Assembly: GCF_902779965.1 (NCBI RefSeq)
Contig: NZ_CACZDK010000033.1
Location: 1 to 57,317, forward strand
From: Fibrobacter succinogenes
GTDB lineage: Bacteria > Fibrobacterota > Fibrobacteria > Fibrobacterales > Fibrobacteraceae
DNA length: 57,317 nt
Direction: 5' to 3'
Position numbers and translations under genes: made by a program. The number at the start of each line of letters is the position of its first letter. Positions within the stretch are counted from its first letter, which is position 1. Of this stretch, positions 18,897 through 25,847 are shown one piece after another. Under the pieces are notes generated by a model. The model was not told the DNA's origin. It searched no databases and saw only the letters and a program-made list of their open reading frames with translations.

Positions 18897-18901
18897 GTCA
18901 C

Positions 18902-18909
18902 CAAATATA
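18902..18909 (-). promoter_or_regulatory. TATATTTG promoter-like box of aroC
   Basis: A minus-strand TATATTTG, five bases before the aroC ATG. It matches TAnnTTTG and predicts transcription starting at or next to the start codon. Confidence 0.45.
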
Positions 18910-19000
18910 GATACTGCTTTAAAAAAACTTTTTTTTGTGAAAAAATTTTACTCACTTGAAAAAAGTTTACTATCTTTTACAATATATAGAGGAGTCTATC

Positions 19001-19576
19001 GTGTCCAAGTTTGGAATGGTCATCACTTTTTTGATTCTTGCGCTTTCGCTGCATGTGCAAGCGCAGTCTCAAAATAATTTTGCGGGCATTCCTTTTGGCT
19101 CCACTCGCGAAACCGTCATTGAAGAAATGATGAAAAAAGGTTACGAACCTTACGGTCAGACTGGTATCGGCGAACGCGTGGTTATTCCCGTGTATATGTT
19201 TGGTGAACTGCCTGTTCAGGTTGATTTCATTTTTAACAAGAACGACAAGTTTTATGCGTTTGAAATTCGCACAGGCCGTGTCGAACGTGCTCGTTTGAGT
19301 AAAACCTTCGAAGCTGTCGCCTACATGTCTGATCAGTTCACGCTCAAGTACGGCAAGCCCTCTGGAGCTCCGGGAATCAATGAAGTATCAACCCTCAAGG
19401 AAAATGTCCATAATCTGTACCAGGAATGGTTCTCGGTTAAGATTTTGGATGCCTATACAGCGGTCATCCAGAAGAGCGGACGTTATTATGCCGTCGGCTC
19501 TGTAACGCACCGCCAGTTGGCTACTGAAGCTGAAAAGCGCGTCCGTGAAAAGCCGGCTGAAGCTCCGGTATTCTAG
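19001..19576 (+). CDS. Exported protein of unknown function
   Basis: About 191 residues. GTG 19001 is preferred over TTG 18956 because AGAGGAG lies 6 bases upstream and it begins a compact signal peptide (VITFLILALSLHVQA). The mature protein begins with FAGIPFGSTRETVIEEM, a motif shared by small exported proteins of Fibrobacter and Bacteroidetes whose role is not known to me. It has no cysteines and no membrane segment, so a periplasmic location is likely. A TTTACTATCTTTTAC stretch at about 18965-18979 is a candidate promoter. A terminator follows. Confidence 0.75.
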   Translation: MSKFGMVITFLILALSLHVQAQSQNNFAGIPFGSTRETVIEEMMKKGYEPYGQTGIGERVVIPVYMFGELPVQVDFIFNKNDKFYAFEIRTGRVERARLSKTFEAVAYMSDQFTLKYGKPSGAPGINEVSTLKENVHNLYQEWFSVKILDAYTAVIQKSGRYYAVGSVTHRQLATEAEKRVREKPAEAPVF

Positions 19577-19601
19577 TCTATATAAAATTATTCGATGAAA
19601 G

Positions 19602-19624
19602 CGGCTCTAAAGAGTCGTTTTTTT
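19602..19624 (+). terminator. Rho-independent terminator
   Basis: CGGCTCT (19602-19608), AA, AGAGTCG (19611-19617), then seven T. It ends the small exported-protein gene. Confidence 0.8.
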
Positions 19625-19707
19625 ATTTGTTTGAACATTTCCCGAAATTTTTTTTGAATATTTATATAACATGGTTGTTTTAGACTTGACAAAGTTTGAA
19701 ATAATTA

Positions 19708-19729
19708 TATATTTGTAATGATTACAAAT
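19708..19729 (+). promoter_or_regulatory. PerR-like operator overlapping the rubrerythrin promoter
   Basis: A perfect 19-bp palindrome ATTTGTAATGATTACAAAT (19711-19729) contains the 7-1-7 core TTGTAAT-G-ATTACAA, very close to the PerR box TTATAATNATTATAA. It overlaps a TATATTTG box (19708-19715), and TTGAC lies 17 bases upstream of that box. A Fur/PerR-type regulator is encoded just downstream, so peroxide-responsive repression of rubrerythrin is inferred. Confidence 0.7.
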
Positions 19730-19766
19730 TTCTTTAACCAATTCCGCATAGCGGAAAGGAGAAAAT

Positions 19767-20324
19767 ATGAAGGTCTGGGTTTGCAAAGTTTGCGGTTACG
19801 TTCACATGGGTCCGGAAGCTCCGGATGAATGCCCGCAGTGCCACGCTCCGAAGAGCAAGTTCTTCGAAAAGGTCGAACAGCCGGCTGCCGGCAAAATCGT
19901 CTGGGCAGACGAACACAAGATCGGTGTGGCTCAGGGCCTCGATGCCGAAGTGGTGCAGGGCCTGCGCGAGAATTTTACGGGTGAATGTACCGAAGTGGGC
20001 ATGTACCTCGCGATGAGCCGTCAGGCCGACCGCGAAGGATTCCCGGAAGTTGCCGAAGCTTACAAGCGTATCGCTTTCGAAGAAGCCGAACACGCTGCCA
20101 AGTTCGCTGAACTCCTGGGTGAAGTCGTCTATGCCGACACCAAGAAGAACTTGGAGCTCCGCGTTGCTGCAGAAGCTGGCGCTACCGAAGGCAAACTCGC
20201 TCTCGCCAAGCGCGCCAAGGAACTCGGTTACGATGCAATCCATGATACCGTTCATGAGATGTGCAAGGACGAAGCTCGCCACGGAGGCGCATTCCAGGGC
20301 TTGCTCGGCCGTTACTTCAAGTAA
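19767..20324 (+). CDS. Reverse rubrerythrin (peroxide reductase)
   Basis: A 185-residue protein that reduces hydrogen peroxide to water in anaerobes. The domain order is inverted compared with classical rubrerythrin: an N-terminal rubredoxin domain with C6-x2-C9 and C22-x2-C25 ([18 protein letters not shown]), then a ferritin-like four-helix domain with di-iron ligands in EEAEHAAKF and [13 protein letters not shown] 19767 has AAGGAG at optimal spacing. A PerR-like palindrome lies in the promoter, and the regulator gene starts 79 bp downstream beyond a terminator-like hairpin. Confidence 0.93.
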   Translation: MKVWVCKVCGYVHMGPEAPDECPQCHAPKSKFFEKVEQPAAGKIVWADEHKIGVAQGLDAEVVQGLRENFTGECTEVGMYLAMSRQADREGFPEVAEAYKRIAFEEAEHAAKFAELLGEVVYADTKKNLELRVAAEAGATEGKLALAKRAKELGYDAIHDTVHEMCKDEARHGGAFQGLLGRYFK

Positions 20325-20334
20325 TTTGAGGTGT

Positions 20335-20368
20335 AGGGGCGGTTCTCTTCATGAGGGCCGCCTTTTTT
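20335..20368 (+). terminator. Terminator or attenuator between rubrerythrin and the Fur-family gene
   Basis: GGGGCGGTTCTC and GAGGGCCGCCT form an imperfect stem around TTCAT, followed by seven T. Some read-through into the regulator gene, 36 bases on, is plausible. Confidence 0.7.
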
Positions 20369-20403
20369 TAGGGTGTTAAGGGAATTTTTAAGAGGGTGTG
20401 ATT

Positions 20404-20811
20404 ATGCAAGAAACGGCAAACATACTCAAAGATCATGGCATCAGGCCTTCGTTGCAGAGGGTCTGTGTCTATCGCTATTTGCGTGGCGTCAAGACGCACC
20501 CGACTGTCGATGAAATTTATTCGGCGCTTTTGCCGGAATACCCGTCGCTTTCACGCACGACAGTTTACAACACGCTTGAGCTGTTGATAACAAACGATTT
20601 GGCAATTTCGCTGGATTTTGGCGACGGCTTTTTGCGCTACGATGCAGATTGCACGCCGCATAGCCATTTCAAGTGCAAAGGTTGCGGTCGCGTTTACGAT
20701 GTGTTCGTGGCACCGCCGGATTGTTCGCAAATGATTCCTGCGGGATTTACTTTGATGGGGACTTCGCTTTACATGTTCGGGCTTTGTGACAAGTGCTCGG
20801 GTAAAAATTAA
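20404..20811 (+). CDS. Fur/PerR family transcriptional regulator
   Basis: A 135-residue metal-dependent repressor. A winged-helix domain (residues about 1-80, with RPSLQRVCVYRYL and SLSRTTVYNTLELL) is followed by a dimerisation and metal domain with the signature HSHFKCKGCG and a C-terminal LCDKC. The two CxxC pairs form the structural zinc site of PerR/Fur-like proteins. ATG 20404 is preferred over GTG 20398, with AAGAGGG upstream. Its position after a reverse rubrerythrin gene with a PerR-type box favours PerR over Fur. The stop overlaps the end of the opposing TrkA-like gene by 4 bases. Confidence 0.88.
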   Translation: MQETANILKDHGIRPSLQRVCVYRYLRGVKTHPTVDEIYSALLPEYPSLSRTTVYNTLELLITNDLAISLDFGDGFLRYDADCTPHSHFKCKGCGRVYDVFVAPPDCSQMIPAGFTLMGTSLYMFGLCDKCSGKN

Positions 20812-21467
20812 TCTTTCAACTTATCGAGCGCTTCGTTCGGTCCGATGAGGAATAGCACGTCGTCTTCTTGCAAGATGACGTCCGCAATGTTACCGATTTT
20901 AGGTGTGGGTTCTTGTGGATCGCGGATGGCAATAACTTGTACGCCGTACTTGTGCGTGAGTGACAGCGCTTTCAAAGTTTTTCCGATAAAAATCTTGGGG
21001 CAGACGAGTTCCACGATGGAGTAGCCTTCCATGAACGGGAGGAAGTCCACCATGTTCGGGCGGTTCAGGCGTTCGGCAAGGCTGATGGCGGCATCGCGTT
21101 CCGGGTGGAAAATATCCGTGACGCCGAGCTTTTCCAAAATGCTTGTGTGCGCGGCACTGCTCGACTTGGCGATAATGTGCTTGACTCCGAGTTCCTTCAG
21201 GTTGAGGATGGTGAGGAGCGAGGCTTCGAGATCCTGGCCAATGCAGACGATAACGCTATCGGCCTTGGTCAGCGACGGGATGGAGGCAAGCTGCTTTTTG
21301 CGCGTGCTGTCTGCAACAACGGCTTGCGAGACCATGCTAGAAATGTCCTGGATTTTTTCGGGATGCGAGTCGATGACCATGACGTCATGACCGAGCGAGG
21401 TCAAATGACGCGCAAGGTAGTTTGCCGAATTTCCAAGACCGATAATAACGAATTGTCTAGAAGCCAT
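20808..21467 (-). CDS. TrkA/KtrA-type potassium channel regulator
   Basis: A 219-residue cytosolic gating subunit of a potassium uptake system. An N-terminal RCK-N Rossmann domain (FVIIGLGNSANYLARHL, then VMVIDSHPEKI with the acidic residue after strand 2) binds nucleotide. A C-terminal RCK-C domain begins near residue 145 (IVELVCPKIFIGKTL). The single-RCK size matches KtrA more than the double-length E. coli TrkA. The partner membrane subunit is encoded immediately upstream on the same strand (21601-23004), with a repeat-filled gap between them. A TATATTTT box lies 4 bases before the ATG. Confidence 0.92.
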   Translation of the reverse strand: MASRQFVIIGLGNSANYLARHLTSLGHDVMVIDSHPEKIQDISSMVSQAVVADSTRKKQLASIPSLTKADSVIVCIGQDLEASLLTILNLKELGVKHIIAKSSSAAHTSILEKLGVTDIFHPERDAAISLAERLNRPNMVDFLPFMEGYSIVELVCPKIFIGKTLKALSLTHKYGVQVIAIRDPQEPTPKIGNIADVILQEDDVLFLIGPNEALDKLKD

Positions 21468-21476
21468 GGGTAAAAT

Positions 21477-21600
21477 ATAGAACTTAGTATTTAGAACTTA
21501 GAACTTAGTGTTTAGAAATTAGAGTGAAAAAAAACGGATTTGATGTGCTTTATCTAAGTTCTGCCGACTAAGTTCTGCCAACTGCGCCCGATAGGGCGCG
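21477..21600. repeat. AACTTAG-word tracts and mini-hairpin between the two potassium-transport genes
   Basis: On the plus strand, AGAACTTAG-type words repeat from 21479 to 21524. From 21554 the reverse-oriented words TAAGTTCTGCC and ACTAAGTTCTGCC follow, ending in a perfect hairpin GCGCCC-GATA-GGGCGC (21584-21599) that touches the stop codon of the TrkH/KtrB gene. Read on the minus strand this is stop, hairpin, CAGTTGGCAGAACTTAG, as after fibro-slime 2. Confidence 0.7.
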
Positions 21601-23004
21601 CTAGCCCACCATTACGTCTTCTTCGGCGTAATAGGCCGTGTCCTGGAGCTTGGCGGCGACTGCGGAGATTAGGAACAAGGGGCCCATGCGGCCGATGAAC
21701 ATCACGCCGCAGATGACGATTTTTCCGACGAGGGAGAGTTCTCCGGTAAGTCCCATCGATAGTCCGCATGTGGCATAGGCGCTCACGACTTCGAAGAGGA
21801 TTTCGAGGAATGGCCCGCTGTCGGCGGAAAATCTTGTGCCGGACGGGATTTCCGTGCAGAGGAGGATGAGCGTTGCTGTTCCGATGACCACGATGGCGAC
21901 GACGAAAATTCGAATGGCCTTGTCGATGGTGTTGTTCGGGATGGTGCGTCCCATGACCTGGGTCTTTTCTCTACCGAGAAGCCTGTTTACGCCAAGGAGC
22001 CCGATGACCGCTGCCGTAGTAATCTTTATGCCGCCTCCGCAGCTGCCGGGGTTTGCGCCGATGAACATGATAATGATGAAGAAGAACAGCGAGGCTTGCG
22101 TGAGGTCGGGAATGTTGATGGAGTTGAGTCCGGCGGTACGGCTTGAGAATGTCATGAACAATACGGACTGGATGTTTTCACCGAAAGTGTGGCCGCTAAA
22201 GAGGTTGTTGTGTTCGGTGAATGCAAAGACGGCGATGCTTACGCCAATGACAATAAAAGTGCCGTAAGTAGCGATGCGCGTGTGCAAAGAAAGGCGTCGG
22301 ACTTCTTTGTGCTTAAAATCGAAGAGGTAGCGGAGTTCTGCAATGGCAAGGAATCCAAAGCCGCCTGCAAGCACGAGAATGCAGGTGGTGATGTTCATGA
22401 CAGGGTTGTACTGGAAGCTGACGAGCGAGTCGGGGAACAGCGTGAAGCCCACACCGCAGAAGGAACTGACCGCTTGGAAAATCGAGCAGAAGACGCGGTC
22501 GTACATTTCCATGGACTCGAACTGCGTGAAATAGACAACGCCGCCAATCAGTTCTAGCCCGAACGTAAAGGGGATGACGGCCCTGAGAATGCGGCCTGCG
22601 TCGATGCTGCCTTCTTGCGTGAATTCGGAAAGGAATACGGACTGGTGGCTAAATCCCGGGTGCATCCCAGCGAGCAAGATAAGCGTTGTAGAGGCGGTCA
22701 TAATGCCAAGACCGCCGAATTGCATCAAGACTACTATAATCCAAAGCCCGGTGTGCGTAAACGTGGAAGGAATATCGACAACGGAAAGACCTGTGACGCA
22801 AACGGCGGACATGGCTGTAAAGAATGCTTCGATTAAACTAATGGGACGACTTGCCGCCTGCGGAAGGGTTAGGAGCCCCGTACCGATAACGATCAGCAGA
22901 AGATAGCCTAGCACCACCAACATGATAGGGTTGGCCTGGGTCCTCGTCTTGAAAACGTTCTCGGATAGCGAGTCCGTGAACATTTGGTACTTTGAACGTA
23001 GCAT
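21601..23004 (-). CDS. TrkH/KtrB-type potassium uptake membrane subunit
   Basis: A 467-residue inner-membrane protein with many hydrophobic helices in the TrkH/KtrB fold. Selectivity-filter-type turns can be seen, such as AVCVTGLSVVD, SFCGVGFTLFP, SRTAGLNSI and ATCGLSMG, with the expected glycines. ATG 23004 (MLRSKYQMF) is preferred to the upstream in-frame start at 23070, because the extra codons would run over a terminator hairpin at 23053-23088. It works with the RCK subunit encoded downstream to take up potassium using a sodium or proton gradient. Confidence 0.92.
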   Translation of the reverse strand: MLRSKYQMFTDSLSENVFKTRTQANPIMLVVLGYLLLIVIGTGLLTLPQAASRPISLIEAFFTAMSAVCVTGLSVVDIPSTFTHTGLWIIVVLMQFGGLGIMTASTTLILLAGMHPGFSHQSVFLSEFTQEGSIDAGRILRAVIPFTFGLELIGGVVYFTQFESMEMYDRVFCSIFQAVSSFCGVGFTLFPDSLVSFQYNPVMNITTCILVLAGGFGFLAIAELRYLFDFKHKEVRRLSLHTRIATYGTFIVIGVSIAVFAFTEHNNLFSGHTFGENIQSVLFMTFSSRTAGLNSINIPDLTQASLFFFIIIMFIGANPGSCGGGIKITTAAVIGLLGVNRLLGREKTQVMGRTIPNNTIDKAIRIFVVAIVVIGTATLILLCTEIPSGTRFSADSGPFLEILFEVVSAYATCGLSMGLTGELSLVGKIVICGVMFIGRMGPLFLISAVAAKLQDTAYYAEEDVMVG

Positions 23005-23052
23005 AAAAGAGAATTTAGTAAAGTTGGATGTACGATTCTCGTGTAAAAAGGA

Positions 23053-23088
23053 AAAGGACCTCGCCTGCATAAGCAGGTAAGGTCCTTT
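23053..23088 (-). terminator. Terminator of the Fibrobacter-paralogous lipoprotein gene
   Basis: AAAGGACC (23053-23060) pairs with GGTCCTTT (23081-23088), and CCTGC (23064-23068) with GCAGG (23073-23077). On the minus strand a T-rich run follows. Confidence 0.8.
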
Positions 23089-23113
23089 GTGTAAGGAGGA
23101 AACTTTTTGAGAA

Positions 23114-24025
23114 TTAATCTTGGACGCAACGGACGCTGAAGCGCTTGGCCTTCGAGTCTACCTGGAAGAACTTCGCCTTATCGTCTGGGTCGTCTTCCTT
23201 GGGCTTGAAGTAATCGGGAGATTTTTCCACGATGATGAGGGCTCCGCTACTTCCACCATTATCATTGTATTTCTTGTCGGTACTTTGCGGTTCGCTGGAT
23301 GTCCAGTGGAAGCCCATGTCACCCAGGAAGTTGCAGTCGCCGTCCTTGCAACGGCCGCTGTAAGTCCAAGGAACACTTTCGTCGTCGAGAGCTGCTTGAG
23401 CTTCTGCACGGTTGGGAAGTCTCCAACCTGTTGGGCATGCCTTTTGAGCCGAGTTGAAGGTGTAGAGTCTGCCGTTAGAGGCACACTTGTCTTGTTGTTC
23501 GTTGTAGCATTCGCTTGTGACACCGGCATAGTCAATGTCTTGCGCCATCCAGAGCTTGCCACCAATCTGCATGAGCTTGTAAGACTTGTTGTCGCGAGCA
23601 TCCGTCATCGTCATGCCATTAATAACGGGCGGCTTGTTCTCGGGAGTGTCGATTGTGATTGCGTTCTGAGAAGAGGACTTCGGAGTGACCTTGGACGAAG
23701 ATGATGGCGGTACCACGGTTGCTTCGCAGCCGGGAGTCCAGCAGAATACCTTTTCTTCGATTAAGTCTGGGTAATCGACGTCCGGTGCCGGAACGTTGAT
23801 GATTTTTTTCTCATAGACGGTGTTGCTTCCGCTGCTGCCGATGGTGACTTCGGACGACGAGGTGGGCGACTGCTGGACAGAGCTGGAGGATGACTGCGTC
23901 ACAGTTGAGGAGGAGGATTCGTTATATCCAACTGGGGACGCTACCGGATTCGGAGCGTCATCAGAACATCCAACCAAATATGTCGTAATCCCTATAACAC
24001 CAATTAATAGGATTCTTTTCTTCAT
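23114..24025 (-). CDS. Lipoprotein with Fibrobacter succinogenes major paralogous domain
   Basis: A 303-residue protein. ATG 24025 begins a lipoprotein signal (MKKRILLIGVIGITTYLVGC) with Cys20 as the lipidation site. A Ser-rich linker (ESSSSTVTQSSSSS and further SSSS blocks) spans about residues 35-130. The C-terminal half is the family domain named after Fibrobacter succinogenes (TIGR02145), with GGKLWMAQDIDY, CPTGWRLPNRAEAQ, GFHWTSSE and the final FSVRCVQD. Its role is unknown; it is a large surface lipoprotein family in this genus. A TATATTTG box lies 7 bases before the ATG, predicting a leaderless mRNA. Divergent from nuoA, with 70 bp between start codons. Confidence 0.9.
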   Translation of the reverse strand: MKKRILLIGVIGITTYLVGCSDDAPNPVASPVGYNESSSSTVTQSSSSSVQQSPTSSSEVTIGSSGSNTVYEKKIINVPAPDVDYPDLIEEKVFCWTPGCEATVVPPSSSSKVTPKSSSQNAITIDTPENKPPVINGMTMTDARDNKSYKLMQIGGKLWMAQDIDYAGVTSECYNEQQDKCASNGRLYTFNSAQKACPTGWRLPNRAEAQAALDDESVPWTYSGRCKDGDCNFLGDMGFHWTSSEPQSTDKKYNDNGGSSGALIIVEKSPDYFKPKEDDPDDKAKFFQVDSKAKRFSVRCVQD

Positions 24026-24032
24026 GATATAC

Positions 24033-24040
24033 CAAATATA
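24033..24040 (-). promoter_or_regulatory. TATATTTG promoter-like box of the lipoprotein gene
   Basis: Minus-strand TATATTTG, seven bases before the ATG at 24025, with no Shine-Dalgarno between them. Confidence 0.4.
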
Positions 24041-24079
24041 GTTTACAAAAATGAATTGATATGGCAAAAACTTTTTTAC

Positions 24080-24087
24080 TATCTTTG
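24080..24087 (+). promoter_or_regulatory. TATCTTTG promoter-like box of nuoA
   Basis: TATCTTTG lies eight bases before the nuoA ATG at 24096, with no Shine-Dalgarno. The divergent lipoprotein gene has its own box 40 bases away. Confidence 0.45.
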
Positions 24088-24095
24088 GAATCACT

Positions 24096-24488
24096 ATGAG
24101 TAATGTTGAAATATTCGACACAACCTTCGCTATGACCGTTCTTGTGATCATGGCTCTCTGCATTCCGACCATTCTTCTGATTGCCAACTGGGTACTCCAC
24201 CCGGGCAAGATCAAGCAGACTATCATCAAGGGTTCTGCTTATGAATGTGGTCTGGCTCACGTTTCCGGCACGGCAAACGAACGTTACCCGGTCAAATATT
24301 ACATGGTCGCCATGCTTTTCTTGGTTTTTGACCTCGAAGTGGCCTTTATTTATCCCTGGACCATCCAGTTCCTCGCTGGCGGTTGGGAATTGCTGTTCAT
24401 CCTTCTCGGATTCCTCCTGATTCTCGAAGCAGGTTACATCTACCTCTTGAAGAAGGGTGTCCTCGACTGGAACAGCGTTAAGGATTAA
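24096..24488 (+). CDS. nuoA: NADH-quinone oxidoreductase subunit A
   Basis: A 130-residue membrane subunit of respiratory complex I. Three transmembrane helices (about residues 11-30, 68-88 and 95-115) are present, with the family signatures YECGL before helix 2 and FDLEVAFIYPW in helix 2. Length matches the family. It stands alone: the gene is followed by a strong terminator and no other nuo gene is in the window, whereas nuoA usually heads an operon with nuoB onward. The rest of the complex must be encoded elsewhere, if it exists. Confidence 0.93.
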   Translation: MSNVEIFDTTFAMTVLVIMALCIPTILLIANWVLHPGKIKQTIIKGSAYECGLAHVSGTANERYPVKYYMVAMLFLVFDLEVAFIYPWTIQFLAGGWELLFILLGFLLILEAGYIYLLKKGVLDWNSVKD

Positions 24489-24521
24489 TCCTTAAATCGT
24501 TGATTATTCTATCTCAAAATG

Positions 24522-24558
24522 GCGGATGCAGGCTTTCAGGTTTGCATCCGCTTTTTTT
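24522..24558 (+). terminator. Terminator of nuoA
   Basis: GCGGATGCA (24522-24530) and TGCATCCGC (24543-24551) form a perfect 9-bp stem followed by seven T. Confidence 0.9.
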
Positions 24559-24636
24559 GTCCCCTAGACCCTTCCTTTGCTTACTAGAACTGTGACTGGA
24601 TCCATCGGCTTTGCCTCAGGATGACGTTTCTAACCA

Positions 24637-25773
24637 CTAGAACGCGTCGCGGACGTACATCGTCATGCCGACGTTCTTGAAATCTACCCATGAAAGTTCG
24701 CAGCGGGCGTATAAGTTTTCCTTCTTGTTGAGGGCGAACCGCCCCCCGAAGCCAAGGCTCCTGTGCCACTTGTTACGCATAAGGTCGCTGAAGTAATCGC
24801 CTGTTTTCCCGCCTTCGAAGAAGATGTCGCCTGCAAGTCGCCAGAAGAGTTTCTTGCGGAATTCTACTTGCATGAACATCGCCTGGTTGCCGTAGAAGTA
24901 GTTCTTTTCGACGCCACGGAACCGCTTGAGCCCGTCAGACCCTGCTAGTTTGTCGAAAGGCGCGTTCCCGTCGACGCGTTGCCAAAGGAAACCGACTGCC
25001 ATGGATGTATTCCAGATAAATTCAGAATAGCCGCGGATGTCAAGTTCTTGATGGGTGTAGTTGTAATCGCCCATTCCTTTGTTGTAAAAGTAGTGCCCCC
25101 ATTGGACTAGGTATCCATGTCGGGCCCAGTTGGTGTTGTCGCGGGTGTCGATGGAAAGGTGGTAGCCGATGCCATTGCGCCATCCATCGCTGTTTTGAGG
25201 TTCCTTAATGCTACCGTGATAGTGGTAGTTGTTGAAGTCGACGTTGGTTTTGTTGATTTCAAGGAACAGCCCGTAATTAAAGTCGGGATGCCATTGTGCC
25301 GTACCAAAATTTGTATTGATATGCGTCTTGATGTAGAAGGTCTGGCGATCGAACTTGCGGTAGTCGTCAATATCGGGATTGTTCTTGCGTGCAAAGTAGT
25401 TGCCAACCCAGTCTTCGTAGTGGAGTTCTACATTGCCCAAAATGCGGTCATTCAAGAGATAGAATTTAGGGGATATGGAGCCTGTCACTTGTTTGCGCGA
25501 GGTCCCGTAAAAGGAAAGGTCCAGCTCGGAGGCATGCCCGCCTTCGAAATCAGGCTTGAAAAATATAATGGCCATGGCGCCAAACTGGTACTGAGTTTCT
25601 TCGGTGTAGCCAAGTACGGGGACGGCAGAAAAACGCTGGAAGTCGTCTGCCGAATCATTGGCTGTTACGGTTGTGGAGCTATCTAATGGGCTTTCCACAG
25701 AGGCCTTTGCGCCTGCCAGAGCAGGTGCCGCGAAGGCTGCAAGTGCTAGTAGCTTTTGGGTCAAGAAACGCAT
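24637..25773 (-). CDS. Omp85/BamA-type outer-membrane beta-barrel without POTRA domains
   Basis: A 378-residue outer-membrane protein. ATG 25773 begins a signal peptide (MRFLTQKLLALAAFAAPALAGA). The mature part consists of alternating aromatic beta-strands, with RDNTNWARHGYLVQWGHYF and LKRFRGVEKNYFYGNQ like the strand and RGY-type loop of Omp85/D15 barrels, and it ends in Phe (MTMYVRDAF) as outer-membrane proteins do. The N terminus is too short to hold POTRA repeats, so it resembles the stand-alone surface-antigen barrels. A minus-strand TATTTTTG box (25780-25787) lies 6 bases before the ATG. Function (small-molecule or protein passage) is unknown. Confidence 0.75.
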   Translation of the reverse strand: MRFLTQKLLALAAFAAPALAGAKASVESPLDSSTTVTANDSADDFQRFSAVPVLGYTEETQYQFGAMAIIFFKPDFEGGHASELDLSFYGTSRKQVTGSISPKFYLLNDRILGNVELHYEDWVGNYFARKNNPDIDDYRKFDRQTFYIKTHINTNFGTAQWHPDFNYGLFLEINKTNVDFNNYHYHGSIKEPQNSDGWRNGIGYHLSIDTRDNTNWARHGYLVQWGHYFYNKGMGDYNYTHQELDIRGYSEFIWNTSMAVGFLWQRVDGNAPFDKLAGSDGLKRFRGVEKNYFYGNQAMFMQVEFRKKLFWRLAGDIFFEGGKTGDYFSDLMRNKWHRSLGFGGRFALNKKENLYARCELSWVDFKNVGMTMYVRDAF

Positions 25774-25847
25774 TTCGCGCAAAAATAGATAAATAAACGT
25801 TTTTTCTATTTTTTGAAGTGAAAAAGTTATTATGGAAGGGTTAATTT

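Noticed and set aside
25782-25782. TTG 25782 as start of the Omp85-like gene
   Set aside because: ATG 25773 starts the signal peptide directly, and the TTG would overlap the TATTTTTG promoter-like box.
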